From contig JASAND010030419.1 of NCBI GenBank assembly GCA_030248195.1, forward strand, positions 124,001 to 188,000: a DNA stretch of 64,000 bases. Reading direction: 5' to 3'. The position numbers and the translations under genes are program-made. How positions within the stretch are numbered: position 1 is the stretch's first letter; each line of letters begins with the position of its first letter. The notes beneath the pieces were generated by a model that was given only the letters and a program-made list of their open reading frames with translations, searched no databases and had not been told where the DNA came from. This DNA comes from Trissonchulus latispiculum (lineage: Eukaryota; Nematoda; Enoplea; Enoplida; Ironidae). Positions 47,018-56,510 of this stretch are shown in pieces.

Positions 47018-47538
47018 AAAGCCTGGTTCATACTTGTCTCTATGTCTCTGTCTCTGAGTCTCTGTCTCTAAGTTTCTATCCTTTTGTCTCTACACTACAC
47101 TGATAGACACAAGACGTTCATATTTAAAACGACAAAAAGACAAAGACTAGGTCGTGTGACAACTAATTCAATTTCCATTGCTCACTGGGTCTAATCAAAA
47201 ACGGGCAAAAGTAGTTCTATCGAAAAATATTATGTTACTATTGTTGTCCCAATGTCCCAATAACAGCCGAAGTTGTATTATGTTGAAAATTGACTTCAAA
47301 AATCGGTTGTAAATGTAATTACGGTTAAATATCCAACTTAACAGACATATGTATCACGTGTTAGAATCTGCTATTTGGCTGCCGCTTAAGGACAGGCAGA
47401 AAAGTTGAGCATTCTTCGACTTCGCTTAGAGACTCTTAAGGACAGCTTAGAAACAAAAGGACAAAAAGACAGAGACTGGTATGAATCTGCAAAAGATAGA
47501 GACATAGAGACAGAGACCTAGAGACAGAGACTCAGAGA
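47018..47538. mobile_element. MITE with GTCTCT words
   Basis: Left AAAGCCTGGTTCATACTTGT with GTCTCTGTCTCT words (47035-47095). The right zone is AGAGACAGAGAC (47465-47535) with GACTGGTATGAA near it. The terminal GGTTCATACT resembles the GGTTCACACT of 49986-50434. The right terminus is not clean. Confidence 0.55.
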
Positions 47539-47723
47539 TGCCCATCAGAATATTTCTATATCTGACATAACCAGTTAAAATTAGTTCAACAAACTCCTGT
47601 ATTTCAATTGATTATTCATATATGCTCAAACATTGACTGTGTGTACATGTGTGTTTTTCTCTGCTTAGGCAAAATTCAACTTCCATGGTCGAAGACGTCA
47701 CTACCTTTGTAAGTAGTCTATTA

Positions 47724-48514
47724 GGCTTGTAGGAATCTGGTGGGGCCCCAAAATTGGAAGACAAAAATAATTCTTTAATTGCTCTCCTGAGACGATGGTT
47801 TGTATTAATAAATGTGGAAAGGTCAGTCGTAAAGGTCAATAGATTGGGGCCCCATCAGATTCCCTAACTGCAAAATAAGTGCAAAACATTGAAACTTTCT
47901 AAAACAGTAGTTTAAAGGTTGGAGCAATGTTATAAGGTGTTACTATGTTATAATAATTTCAAAATTAAAAGTTATAAAGCTTCTCGATAGCGTTAAATCT
48001 CATTAAATGTGTTACTCTTATATATCAAACAAAATTGTGCTAAGGTACACAGTTTAATTCTAGCTTTAAGGACATAACTGTTTTTATGAAGTAATTTAGT
48101 TTTATATATATATATATATATATATTAAAAAAACAATTTTCTGAACATTCTTAATATGTACAGTTACAGTAGAAGTGTATTTTAATCCAGGCAACCTAAA
48201 CCTTACTTACTTACTTAATTAATGAAATTAATTTCATTTTATATTTGCGTTTTCAATCAGTTTTATTGCATAATTACTTGTCAAATATTTGAATACTGTT
48301 CGAATTCCAAAACTGGAGACATCTAAATTCAAGATATATTTTGTACTTTTGCACTAACTTTGCAGTTAGAGAATTTGATGGGGCCCCCAAACTATTGGCA
48401 TTTACATTTGACCTTTCCACTTTTCCTTAATACAGACCAACGTCTCAGCAGGAGAGCAATTAAAGGATTAGTTTTCTCTTCAAGTTTTGGGGGCCCCATC
48501 AGATTCCTACAAGC
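47724..48514. mobile_element. Foldback with hairpin ends
   Basis: Outer ends GGCTTGTAGGAATCTG are inverted copies. Each end (47724-47878 and 48358-48514) is itself a hairpin around GGGGCCCC, sharing AATTCTTTAATTGCTCTCCT-type sequence. AT-rich core with a TA tract at 48102-48125. Confidence 0.7.
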
Positions 48515-48588
48515 CCTCTATTATATAAACGGATTTAATGATTAACCTTAGTTAAGATTTAAACCCTGCAGGAGTACTCTAACAGGGT

Positions 48589-49199
48589 CTCTTGCGCAAT
48601 TCTCCCCCCCCCAGCCCTAACTTTTTATTTTTCTGACCAATAACTTTGAAATTTTGTGTGGGTGCATACTAGAGGCTGATGAAATTAAAAATTGAAAAAT
48701 TTTAAAGTTTTAAAAAAATTTTAAAAATTTTAAAATTTTAATTTGGTAAGGGGGGAACAAGGGGAACCAAAACATTTTTTGAAAAAAAATTTGCTGAAAA
48801 CTTGCATACATGGGTTTTCTGGGGCGCCGAGCACGAATCTGAAGTCCGTTTTTCGATTCAGCTTTTCATTAGCTCAGGATAACCTTACATCTTAAGCTTA
48901 CAACTTTAGCTTATACTGAGCTAACGAAAACCTGATTCGAAAAACGGAGTTCAGATTCGTGCTCAGTTCCCCAGAAAACCCCTGTATGCAAGTTTTCGGC
49001 AAAAGTTTTTTCAAAAAAATTTTGGTTCCCCTTGGTCCCCCCTTGCCAAACTAAAATTTTAAAATTTTTAAATTTTTTTAAAAACTTTAAAATTTTTGAA
49101 TTTTTGAATTCATCAGCCTCTAGTATGCACCCACACCAAATTTCAAAGTTATTGGTCAGAAAAATAAAAAGTTAGGGCTGGGGGGGAATTCCGCAAGAG
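48589..49199. mobile_element. Palindromic foldback, best copy of a four-copy family
   Basis: Almost the full length is an inverted repeat centred near 48890. Outer ends CTCTTGCGCAATTC and CTCTTGCGGAATTC; arms include CCAGCCCTAACTTTTTATTT, CTGATTCGAAAAACGGAGTT and TTGGTTCCCCTTGGTCCCCC. Fragments occur at 26845-27165, 28035-28360 and 30240-30435. No target duplication was seen. Confidence 0.8.
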
Positions 49200-49234
49200 T
49201 CAAATGACAAATAATCCTAAACTTGTAACAACTA

Positions 49235-49545
49235 ATTTTTACTCGGAATCCGGGACCGGAAGCTAAATCCTGGAACCGAAACCAAAAGCGGGACCGGGAG
49301 CGGAACCGCACCCTACATAGAACCGGAACCGGATTCGAAAAATGGAACCTGCCCTTGCCCAGTTCTAGTTTCAATTATTATTGTTAATAAGAATACAATT
49401 TTGTCCATGCAAATCTTCACCCGGGCGAAGATTTGCACCGGTGCAAATCTGTCGGGCAGAAGATTTACACGAGGGTAAGTTTTGCACCATGACAACGACA
49501 CCAAAATGAAATTCTATATATAGTATTTTTAAAATTAAACACGGG
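49235..49545. repeat. GGAACC words and dispersed repeat shared with 54480-54625
   Basis: 49235-49335 holds GGAACCG and GGGACCG words. 49395-49545 aligns with 54480-54625 in the same orientation (shared CAAATCTGTCGGGCAGAAGA). Both lie near GGAACC words, so they are probably parts of one element family. Confidence 0.65.
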
Positions 49546-49985
49546 GCCCCGCATCACCTGGTGGAACGACTTTTCTGTCGACGAACTACAGCCGGCTCTG
49601 GATGTGCTTGAATGCAGCGCTCCAACAGGGCTTGAAATCATCAAAATTTCCATGGCCGGCGGCATGCCATAGAAACTAGATTTTTCAAGCAGGTCACGAA
49701 ATATTCTCCCAAAATAGGGTGGACGTGTTAAAGAGCAAATGACGTGCTAAGGAGCAAATGCCCAGATTGCAACCGGCTACTGCACCCTATCCCAAAATAT
49801 AAGATGCCAAAAATCAGCACTTGTGCCAATTGGCAGCCGCGGGAACAAAAGGGTTAACCAGTTGCTTGGATTTTGTGAGTTTTCCACAAATTCATTTAAA
49901 ATTTGTTATTTTGAATTGAAAACACTGTAAAACTGTGCTGGAAGGCTGTCAAAAGATCAAATTTTGATTTTTGATGTTATTCTTT
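49546..49985. other. No certain gene; possible exon remnant at 49552-49671
   Basis: A plus-strand frame ending at TAG near 49671 reads WWNDFSVDELQPALDVLECS and then ITKI-like sequence. It looks protein-like but has no clear acceptor or partner. It may be a decayed exon or transposase piece. Confidence 0.25.
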
Positions 49986-50434
49986 AAGCACGGTTCACAC
50001 TGCACAAGGTTTAAGGTTTAAGGTTAAAAGTTTATAGTTTAAGGTTAGGTTTAAGGTTAAACTTGTTTATTTATGTTAAAGCGTTCACACTGGAAGGTTT
50101 AAAGTTTAAGGTTTTAGGTTTTAGGTTTAAGGTTTACGGTTTAAGAAAGCTGAGTTAAAATATTTATAACTTTGCATTTAGGTTTAAGCTTCCTACGTAT
50201 TATATACAGAAGGTTTAGTTAATATTTTTCGTTATGTATATTGTAGAATTCCTTACGTGTGCACAGAACTAAAAATTTTTTAAATCCGTGAACATTTGAA
50301 TGCACACTGTTTGATATAATAAACCACGAGATATTCAGACATTCCTTAAACCTTGCTTAAACCTTAAACCTTAAACCTTAAACCCTAAACCTTAAACCTT
50401 AAACCTTAAACCTATTTTAGTGTGAACCGGGCTT
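49986..50434. mobile_element. MITE with TTTAAGG words
   Basis: Left AAGCACGGTTCACACTGCAC, right on the reverse strand AAGCCCGGTTCACACTAAAA. The subterminal zones are arrays of AAGGTTT (50005-50150) and CTTAAAC (50350-50410), a 7-base period. The array resembles telomeric repeats superficially but lies between transposon ends. Confidence 0.75.
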
Positions 50435-50435
50435 T

Positions 50436-50683
50436 ACACGTTGAAATTAATAGCGGCCCAATTTGGGGACGGGGTTTAAGCGTGTGTGTTTAACACTTGC
50501 ACGTGAAAAACATGCTGAGCGAGTGAGTGACCCCCGTTTGGAACTATGTACCCATATAGGGGCGGTGTGAGAGGGGGTCAATTTGTGGGGGGGGGGTAAG
50601 CCGTTAGCGCGCATCGCATAGTTTTTGCCTTCACTGCATACAGTGTTAGGCTTGTCATACTCTTATCATTATGTACTCTTGAT
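50436..50683. mobile_element. Rearranged partial MITE touching a Tribbles exon
   Basis: Shares both main segments with 21675-22209 in a different relative orientation. It ends CTTATCATTATGTACTCTTG then AT, six bases before the first coding base of the next exon, so it supplies the region where a branch point and pyrimidine tract should be. Confidence 0.7.
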
Positions 50684-50689
50684 ATTTAG

Positions 50690-50807
50690 ATACTGGATAA
50701 AGTGGAATATCTGAGATTCGTTAACACCGCCGAACGCCTTAACAACAAATGGCCTATTGAATCACTTCATGCAGACCCTGAAGCTCAGTTTCGGTTGATC
50801 CCTAAAG
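50690..50807 (+). CDS. Tribbles-like copy 2, alpha-C region exon
   Basis: Acceptor GATATTTAG, donor AAAG|GTTAGT. Encodes NTAERLNNKWPIES, parallel to copy 1. Confidence 0.8.
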
Positions 50808-52243
50808 GTTAGTAATCTGTAAATTTTAACAATCTTTATGCGCTCATTACATCTTACAGGGTCTCAAGTTTACCTGGGGCCGGGAGCCTATTTATTTCAA
50901 TTCTGCACAGAAATCCGATCCCGTTCTGTTTCTAAGAGACCGGTTCCTGCTCCAAAAGGATTCAGCAACGGTTCACGGTGATCACACTCAGTAACATTAC
51001 ATGAGGCTTACTATCATTGTATACCATCAAACGTGGACAAAGAGTTCATCGACAACCCTACCTTACCGTTCTGTACATATATATATTATAAAAAACTTTG
51101 CTGAACTGCATTGTATATCGTATTTTTAAAAGATAGACAGGCTATGTAAGTTTTAAGCTTCGACGTTAAAAAAATCATAATGTGCTATTAAATGCCATTC
51201 CCTTCTGTTATAACCTTTGCAGGGACTACTATCGACCTAATTAATGGCAGATATCTTTTATACATGCCTAAACATCACGGTGATCTCCACGCTTACGTTC
51301 GAGACAATAATCCTCTGCCCGAATCCGAAGTCAGGCGGTTAAGCTTTCAGATACTACAAACTTTAGCTCTGGCTCATGTCAAAGGAATCTGTTTGCGCGA
51401 CATCAGATTACGAAAATGGGTTTTCGTAGACCCCGAAAGGCAAGTGTCATTTTCTGGTGCTTAAGATATCTACAACTTACAATAACCAAGTAACCTTTTC
51501 TTCAAAGCAGCGTACAATTTACTTTGTTTCATAAATGTGTTATATGTAGTTGCCCTACTGTATGTTTTCAATTATAGAACCGAGCTTAAGACGGGTTTTC
51601 GTAGATCCCGAAAGCTAACTGTGATTTTCTCCTACTTACAGCTTAGCTTAGTATAGACACATAACCTTTTCTTCAAACTAGTGTACATCTTTCTTTGTTT
51701 CTTAAATGTCTTACAATGTTACATATATGTAGTTAACCTCCGTCTGGTTTGACTTATAGAACCCAGCTAAGACTGGACTCGTTGGAAGATGTTCATGTAT
51801 GTCCAGATGCCGATTATGATCAGTTATCGGGACGGCATGGCTGCCCTGCGTATCTAAGCCCCCAACTGCTCACACTTTCGCAGCCCCACTATAGAGGGAA
51901 GGCCTCAGACATATGGTCACTAGGTATTGTACTGTTCATTATGTCTCTTGGCCGTCATCCGTTCTACGCATCAACACCTACTGCCTTATTTACAAACATT
52001 CGACGTGGACAGTTTTTCATTCCAGAAAACGCTGGCATTTCCCAAGAACTGAAATACCTCATAAGAGCTTTAATACGGCACAGACCGTGCGAGCGTCCAG
52101 CTGCTATACAACTATTGTCCCATCCATGGTTTCACCGCGCAGACTTGTCTCAAGCACAAATTGAAGATCCTCCAACAAGAACTGGAATAGAAGACTGGGA
52201 GATGCGTGTGCCAACTGACGACTCAATTTCATTGTTTGGTTAA
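50690..52243 (+). CDS. Tribbles-like pseudokinase, copy 2 (three exons seen)
   Basis: Exons 50690-50807, 51223-51439 and 51760-52243 match the last three exons of copy 1 in length (118, 217 and 484 bases) and phase. It has LRDIRLRKWVF for the catalytic loop, LDSLEDVHV for DFG, SDIWSLGIVLF and HPWFHRA. Two differences stand out: the APE-equivalent is SPQ instead of SPE, and the tail keeps a VP core (WEMRVPTDD), as expected for a COP1-binding motif. The second intron starts with GC rather than GT. No exon like 40293-40392 was found upstream, so this copy either uses distant 5' exons, shares those of copy 1, or is 5'-truncated. The absence of stops or frameshifts suggests it is still selected. 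Confidence 0.83.
51223..51439 (+). CDS. Tribbles-like copy 2, catalytic-loop exon
   Basis: Acceptor TAACCTTTGCAG, donor GAAAG|GCAAGT (GC-AG intron). Contains MPKHHGDLHAYVR and GICLRDIRLRKWVF. Confidence 0.85.
51418..51759 (+). repeat. Tandem duplication across an exon-intron-exon junction
   Basis: Units 51418-51592 and 51593-51759 both start GGGTTTTCGTAGA with CCCGAAAG and both end with a start-of-last-exon sequence. The junction leaves a relic (51578-51614) in which the beginning of the last exon is fused to the end of the previous one. The relic has an acceptor but its donor is CTAACT, so it should not be spliced in. Confidence 0.85.
51760..52243 (+). CDS. Tribbles-like copy 2, last exon (C-lobe and tail)
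   Basis: Acceptor TTGACTTATAG, stop TAA at 52241-52243. Contains LRLDSLEDVHV, HGCPAYLSPQLL and a tail ending DDSISLFG. Confidence 0.9.
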
Positions 52244-53162
52244 CGCCATACTTTGTCAATACATTACTGATGTGGATCGGATCGGACCGACCGAGCCGGG
52301 GTCGGATCGGATCGGATCGAATCGGATCGACAAATTTTCGGATCGGATTGGCCGGATGGGATCGCATAATTTTTCCGGATCGCCGTTTTAAAAATCTTTT
52401 CTGGATCTTGTCCGAATGTTGAATTTTCTGTTGTTTATGAATTTGTTTTGTGTTCTCTCTTTGCATAAATAAATTTTTAAATGTTATAAAGCATTGTTTC
52501 CCATTAGGGCACTCTTTTCAATTTCTCCATTTTTGACTGTTTCGTTAGGGCACTGTTTCATTAGGACACCGTTCCGTTAGGGCTCCCTTTACGTGTTTCT
52601 TCGAGATTTCATACTATTTGATCATGTCGTACTGGATGACTATTTTGAGTAAATGTAGCTAAGTGTATTTAATAATGAATTAGACAGTTAGTTAACATGT
52701 ATATATAGTTGCAGTAGCCTGTACAGTTAAAAGTACAAAAACAAATTTGTGCGCAATAGTCGAGTTCGCAAATATCATTATATCAGTAGGATAAACACTT
52801 TATAAGTTTGCAATTTCAATTGTTTTAGTAATGTAAAATTATTATTTTTAAGAATCCGAAATCTTTCTTTCTTAAGTATTGCCAAAGTTTTGCTGTAGTT
52901 ATTTTCAGTCAAAATAGTCAAATGGAATTGCTCTCTAATATATATTTCCTGCTAACTAATTGTTGGACAGTATGTTCCGCTTTTTAAATTAAGCACAGCT
53001 GACTACTGAGAATAACTGATCTGATATGGTTAGAAGTTCTCAGCTAATAGAAACGTTTTCTGAAATTGAAAGAAATGTATTGCCCAACTGCGTTTGCTCA
53101 GTAGTAAAAAGTGTTTAATCCTACGGACCTTATGTTTATGCCATTGTATATTGTATTGTAAG
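52244..53162. other. Downstream of Tribbles-like copy 2 with CGGAT words
   Basis: 52274-52385 is an array of GGATCGGATCGG words within the probable 3' untranslated region; a short block GTTAGGGCACTGTTTCATTA repeats at 52500-52585. No gene seen further on. Confidence 0.55.
52468..52473 (+). terminator. Candidate polyadenylation signal, Tribbles-like copy 2
   Basis: AATAAA 225 bases after the stop, just beyond the CGGAT word array. Confidence 0.5.
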
Positions 53163-54028
53163 TAGAGTTGTTCGGGGGCTGGACTTCGGGCCGGCCCCCG
53201 GGGGGCTGGCCCCCAACCGGCCCAGCCCCCTTTTCTTAAAACTGGGGGCCAGCCCGTGGCCCAGCCCCCACCAAATTTTGGGGGCCGGCCCCCCCCCCAA
53301 CGGCCCCGGGGGCCGTCCACACCGACGGCCCCCGGAACGGCCCCCGGCCCCCAAACCATTCTAAGCTTGGCATTTCTGCATAAACGATTTGCCATTTCCA
53401 CCAGTACACATACCTAGTGTGTCTGCACGCCTTCTTGCGCTTTACTCCAACGCATAACAACGATGTATACCCAAAGTTTTCTCAATGTTTCTGCAACCTT
53501 TTCCTATAAGTATGGTCTTGAACGCCTGGCTGAAGTCTACAGCCTACTAAGCTTGCTGTTGTGCCGTCGTCTCTTAGCTGAGTCGAGTAAAGGACAATCA
53601 CATAGGAAACAAACATGGTTTAGTTGCGGAAGTTGCTTCGTCTTAGTCAGCCTTTGCCATCTTGTAGGTCAACGACTTGGTTCAGTTTTGCGACCGCATT
53701 GAATTTTGGTTTAACCTGTCTGTAATGGCAAGAACATTGTCCGAGTTGCTTGTTTGTACTGCTTCATTTTTGTTAGTAATTAGACGGTTTTCTTAGGATA
53801 GGAAATAAAAACAATGCCTGTAGTTGTTCTTTCAAAGAAAGCACACATTCATTGAGCCGGGGGTCGACTGGGGGCCGTCCATCCGGACGGCCCCGGGGGC
53901 CGGGTGGGGGCCGAGCCCCCGGGGCTAGCCCCCAAAGTAGTGGCCCAGCCCCCGGCCCAGCCCCCAAAATTCGGGAGGCCGGGGGCCGGCCCAGCCCCCT
54001 TTTTAACGAATCGAGTACAACTCTTCTA
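53163..54028. mobile_element. hAT-like element with GGCCCCC words, 8-bp target duplication
   Basis: Left TAGAGTTGTTCGGGGGCTGG; right on the reverse strand TAGAAGAGTTGTACTCGATT. Perfect direct repeats ATTGTAAG flank it (53155-53162 and 54029-54036). GGCCCCC words fill 53173-53355 and 53855-54000. The middle (53463-53702) has an open frame without any known domain; its homologous stretch at 1020-1240 is not conserved as coding. Confidence 0.85.
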
Positions 54029-54036
54029 ATTGTAAG

Positions 54037-54730
54037 TGCTTGTATATTGTACGACGAAAATTGTGTCGGCAAACTTCGGTGTCGTTTATTGCGAGGATTT
54101 GATGTCTATGCCTCTAAAATCTTGTTTTGGTACAAGTTTAAGCGAAGTTTACAGTGACATTATTGAATATTGCTTGACAAATTTCCCACAACAGATATCA
54201 TAACTTCAGAACTTTCCTACTTGCGCGTGCGTGGTTCAATTACACTTTCCCATTGCGCTATATGCACGCACACTTAAAAAATGTGCGCGTGGCTCACGCA
54301 CACTTTCTCGTTGCGCGACGAGCACGTTCACTTTCAAAATACGTGGCCCGGCCCGGATTTTTTGCAAATGTGGCAGCACTTAATGTTTCGAGCATCTCGC
54401 AAGCTTATTCTTTTAAAAAGAGCTGAGTGTCTTACTCTTGCTGTTATAAACTTTTGTTATTATCAATAACAATACACTTGTGTCCATGCAAATCGTCACC
54501 CGGGGGAAGATTTGTACCGGTGCAAATCTGTCGGGCAGAAGATTTACACTGGGGTAAGTTTTGCACTATGTCAACGGCACCAAAATGAAATTCTATAGTA
54601 TTTTTAAAATTTAACACAAGGCCGCATGCTAGGCTGTTTCGGCAAAATTAGCATGTAGAACCGGCCGGATCCAAAAGCCACCGGTTCCGGTTTCGGCTCT
54701 ACCGCTTCTTTTGGAACCGGTCCCAGCACT
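54037..54730. repeat. Mosaic of dispersed repeats
   Basis: 54230-54370 is an inverted match to 2318-2475, 54480-54625 matches 49395-49545, and 54655-54730 is a GGAACC-word hAT-like end (reverse strand TAGTGCTGGGACCGGTTCC). No gene. Confidence 0.7.
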
Positions 54731-55053
54731 AATTTGAAGTCCACAAATTTGCTATAGATAAAACCTTTAAACATTACACCTAATAATCATTTAGCGACAA
54801 TTTTGGGCGACCCTCAAACGGCGAAGGGGCCTTTCACGAAGCGTGAGGTGAGCCTACACAGGGGGGGGGGGGGGCGGAGCACGAGAAAATTTGAAACCTA
54901 ACCAACTCGCAGTGCAGACACGCAGCAAACAAGTCCAAACAGTGTATTTAATACTTAACAATATGAACCAGTACAACTACAACTGTTCACAAGGACACAA
55001 TTGCTATAGTATTTCATCACATCTATATTCTCCAGTACAAGTTAAACTCACCT
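54731..55053. repeat. Element body shared with 59040-59220 and 59585-59770
   Basis: 54731-54900 shares AAACCTTTAAACATTA and GGGCCTTTCACGAAGC with the two tandem units near 59 kb. A G run is at 54860-54873. Confidence 0.7.
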
Positions 55054-55780
55054 CACTTTAGTGAAATCAAACAACTGATTACTTGTTATTTAGCTATAAC
55101 CCCCTGCATTAAGTTTGAGCAATCAACAAACCAGTCAGCCAAGTATTTGACACCCTTAACAACACTGTTAGCTAAGTATGCAATAGTATTAGGTATCATG
55201 AGCGAGTATATAACTGAATTTTACCCCTTCGAAACAGTTTTTCATTCTTAGCACCAAAAAATTCACCATTACTGCCTGTAACCATACAACAATAAATTTG
55301 TTAACCGGTTAACTGTTTTCAATAGACAAGTTAAAAACAGTCAGTGTTCGGATGTTGTGGTTATGAAGTTTAGGAGCTCGTGTCTTGAGCTCCATTCCAT
55401 ACATTCCATACCCACTTTAGTGAAACCAAACAACTGATTACTTTTTATTTTGCTACAACCCCCTGGATTAAGTTTGAGCAATCAACAAACTAGTCAATAA
55501 AGTATTTGACACCCTTAGCAACACTGTTAGTTAAGTATGCAATAGTATTCGGTATCATGAGCGAGTACCTGAATTTTACCCTTTCAAAACAGTTTTTCAT
55601 TCTTAGCAGCAAAAAAATTCACCATTACTGCCTGTAAACATACAACAATAAAATTGGTAACTGGTTAATTGTTTGCAATAGGCAAGTTAAAAACAGTCAG
55701 TGTTCGGATGTTGTGGTTATAAAGTTGAGGAGCTCGTGTCTTGAGCACCATTCCATACATTCCATATATACCTTGTACTA
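55054..55780 (+). repeat. Tandem duplication of a ~365-bp unit
   Basis: Units about 55054-55421 and 55422-55780. Shared CACTTTAGTGAAA, ATTTGACACCCTTA and CAGTCAGTGTTCGGATGTTG. The copies are well over 90 percent alike, indicating recent origin. No conserved frame. Confidence 0.88.
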
Positions 55781-55821
55781 CGTACATACATGTACATTGT
55801 GTACTTAAGCTTTATCTTCAG

Positions 55822-56510
55822 TAGTCAGAATTTCATATGTCAGAATTTCAGTAGTCACAAATTAACCTTTCAAACTTTCATTAGTCAGAATTTCATAACT
55901 CAGAATTCATTAGTCAGAATTTCATTCGTCAGATTTTCATTTGTCAGAATTTCGCAAAAAATCCGTTTTTTTCCTAGCGCAAAGTGTAACAAACTGGCTG
56001 ATCTTGATGATAATTTTATAAAATGGCTTCTAGTCGACACTAATAAATATGTGTTTTAACTCTAACCACCAGCAACGAGCAAAGCTCTGTTTTCAAAAGA
56101 GTTCCTCAACAACTGAGCTCGTTCCGTATACCTTCATGTTTCAGACAGGCAATAACGATAGTCTGTTTAGTTCGAATTTTAAAAGAAGCGGAATGGACAA
56201 GAGTACGTAATAACTGTCGGATTATGTACTCCAGCTATGGCGCAAATCATCAAGGGTCTTTTTGGGGAAAAGTTAAAAGTTGCAATGGAGTTAATTTTAG
56301 TTATGCTCTTCTCTACTCTACCCTACTTCACCGGGAAAGGCAGCAGATTGTGGAGCAACGTGCAAAAGTTTGAAGAAACTGGGAAAATCAAATTCTGACT
56401 AATGAAATTCTGACAAGTGAAAGTTCAACTTATATTATTTCAAAATTTTAATTCTGACTAATGAAATTCTAACTAATGAAATTCTGACTAATACGATTCT
56501 GACTGATGCA
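55822..56510. mobile_element. Foldback with TCAGAATTTCATTAG words
   Basis: The left arm (55822-55950) repeats AGTCAGAATTTCATTAG; the right arm (56388-56510) is the inverse, ATTCTGACTAATGAAATTCT. The centre is unique. The word also occurs at 43700-43915. The exact ends were not defined. Confidence 0.75.

Noticed and set aside
50340..50410. Interstitial telomere from a chromosome fusion
   Set aside because: The array is inverted at the other side and bounded by transposon-like ends, so it is a MITE subterminal zone.
53463..53702. 79-codon frame as a transposase gene
   Set aside because: No hAT domain, and its relative at 1020-1240 does not preserve the frame.
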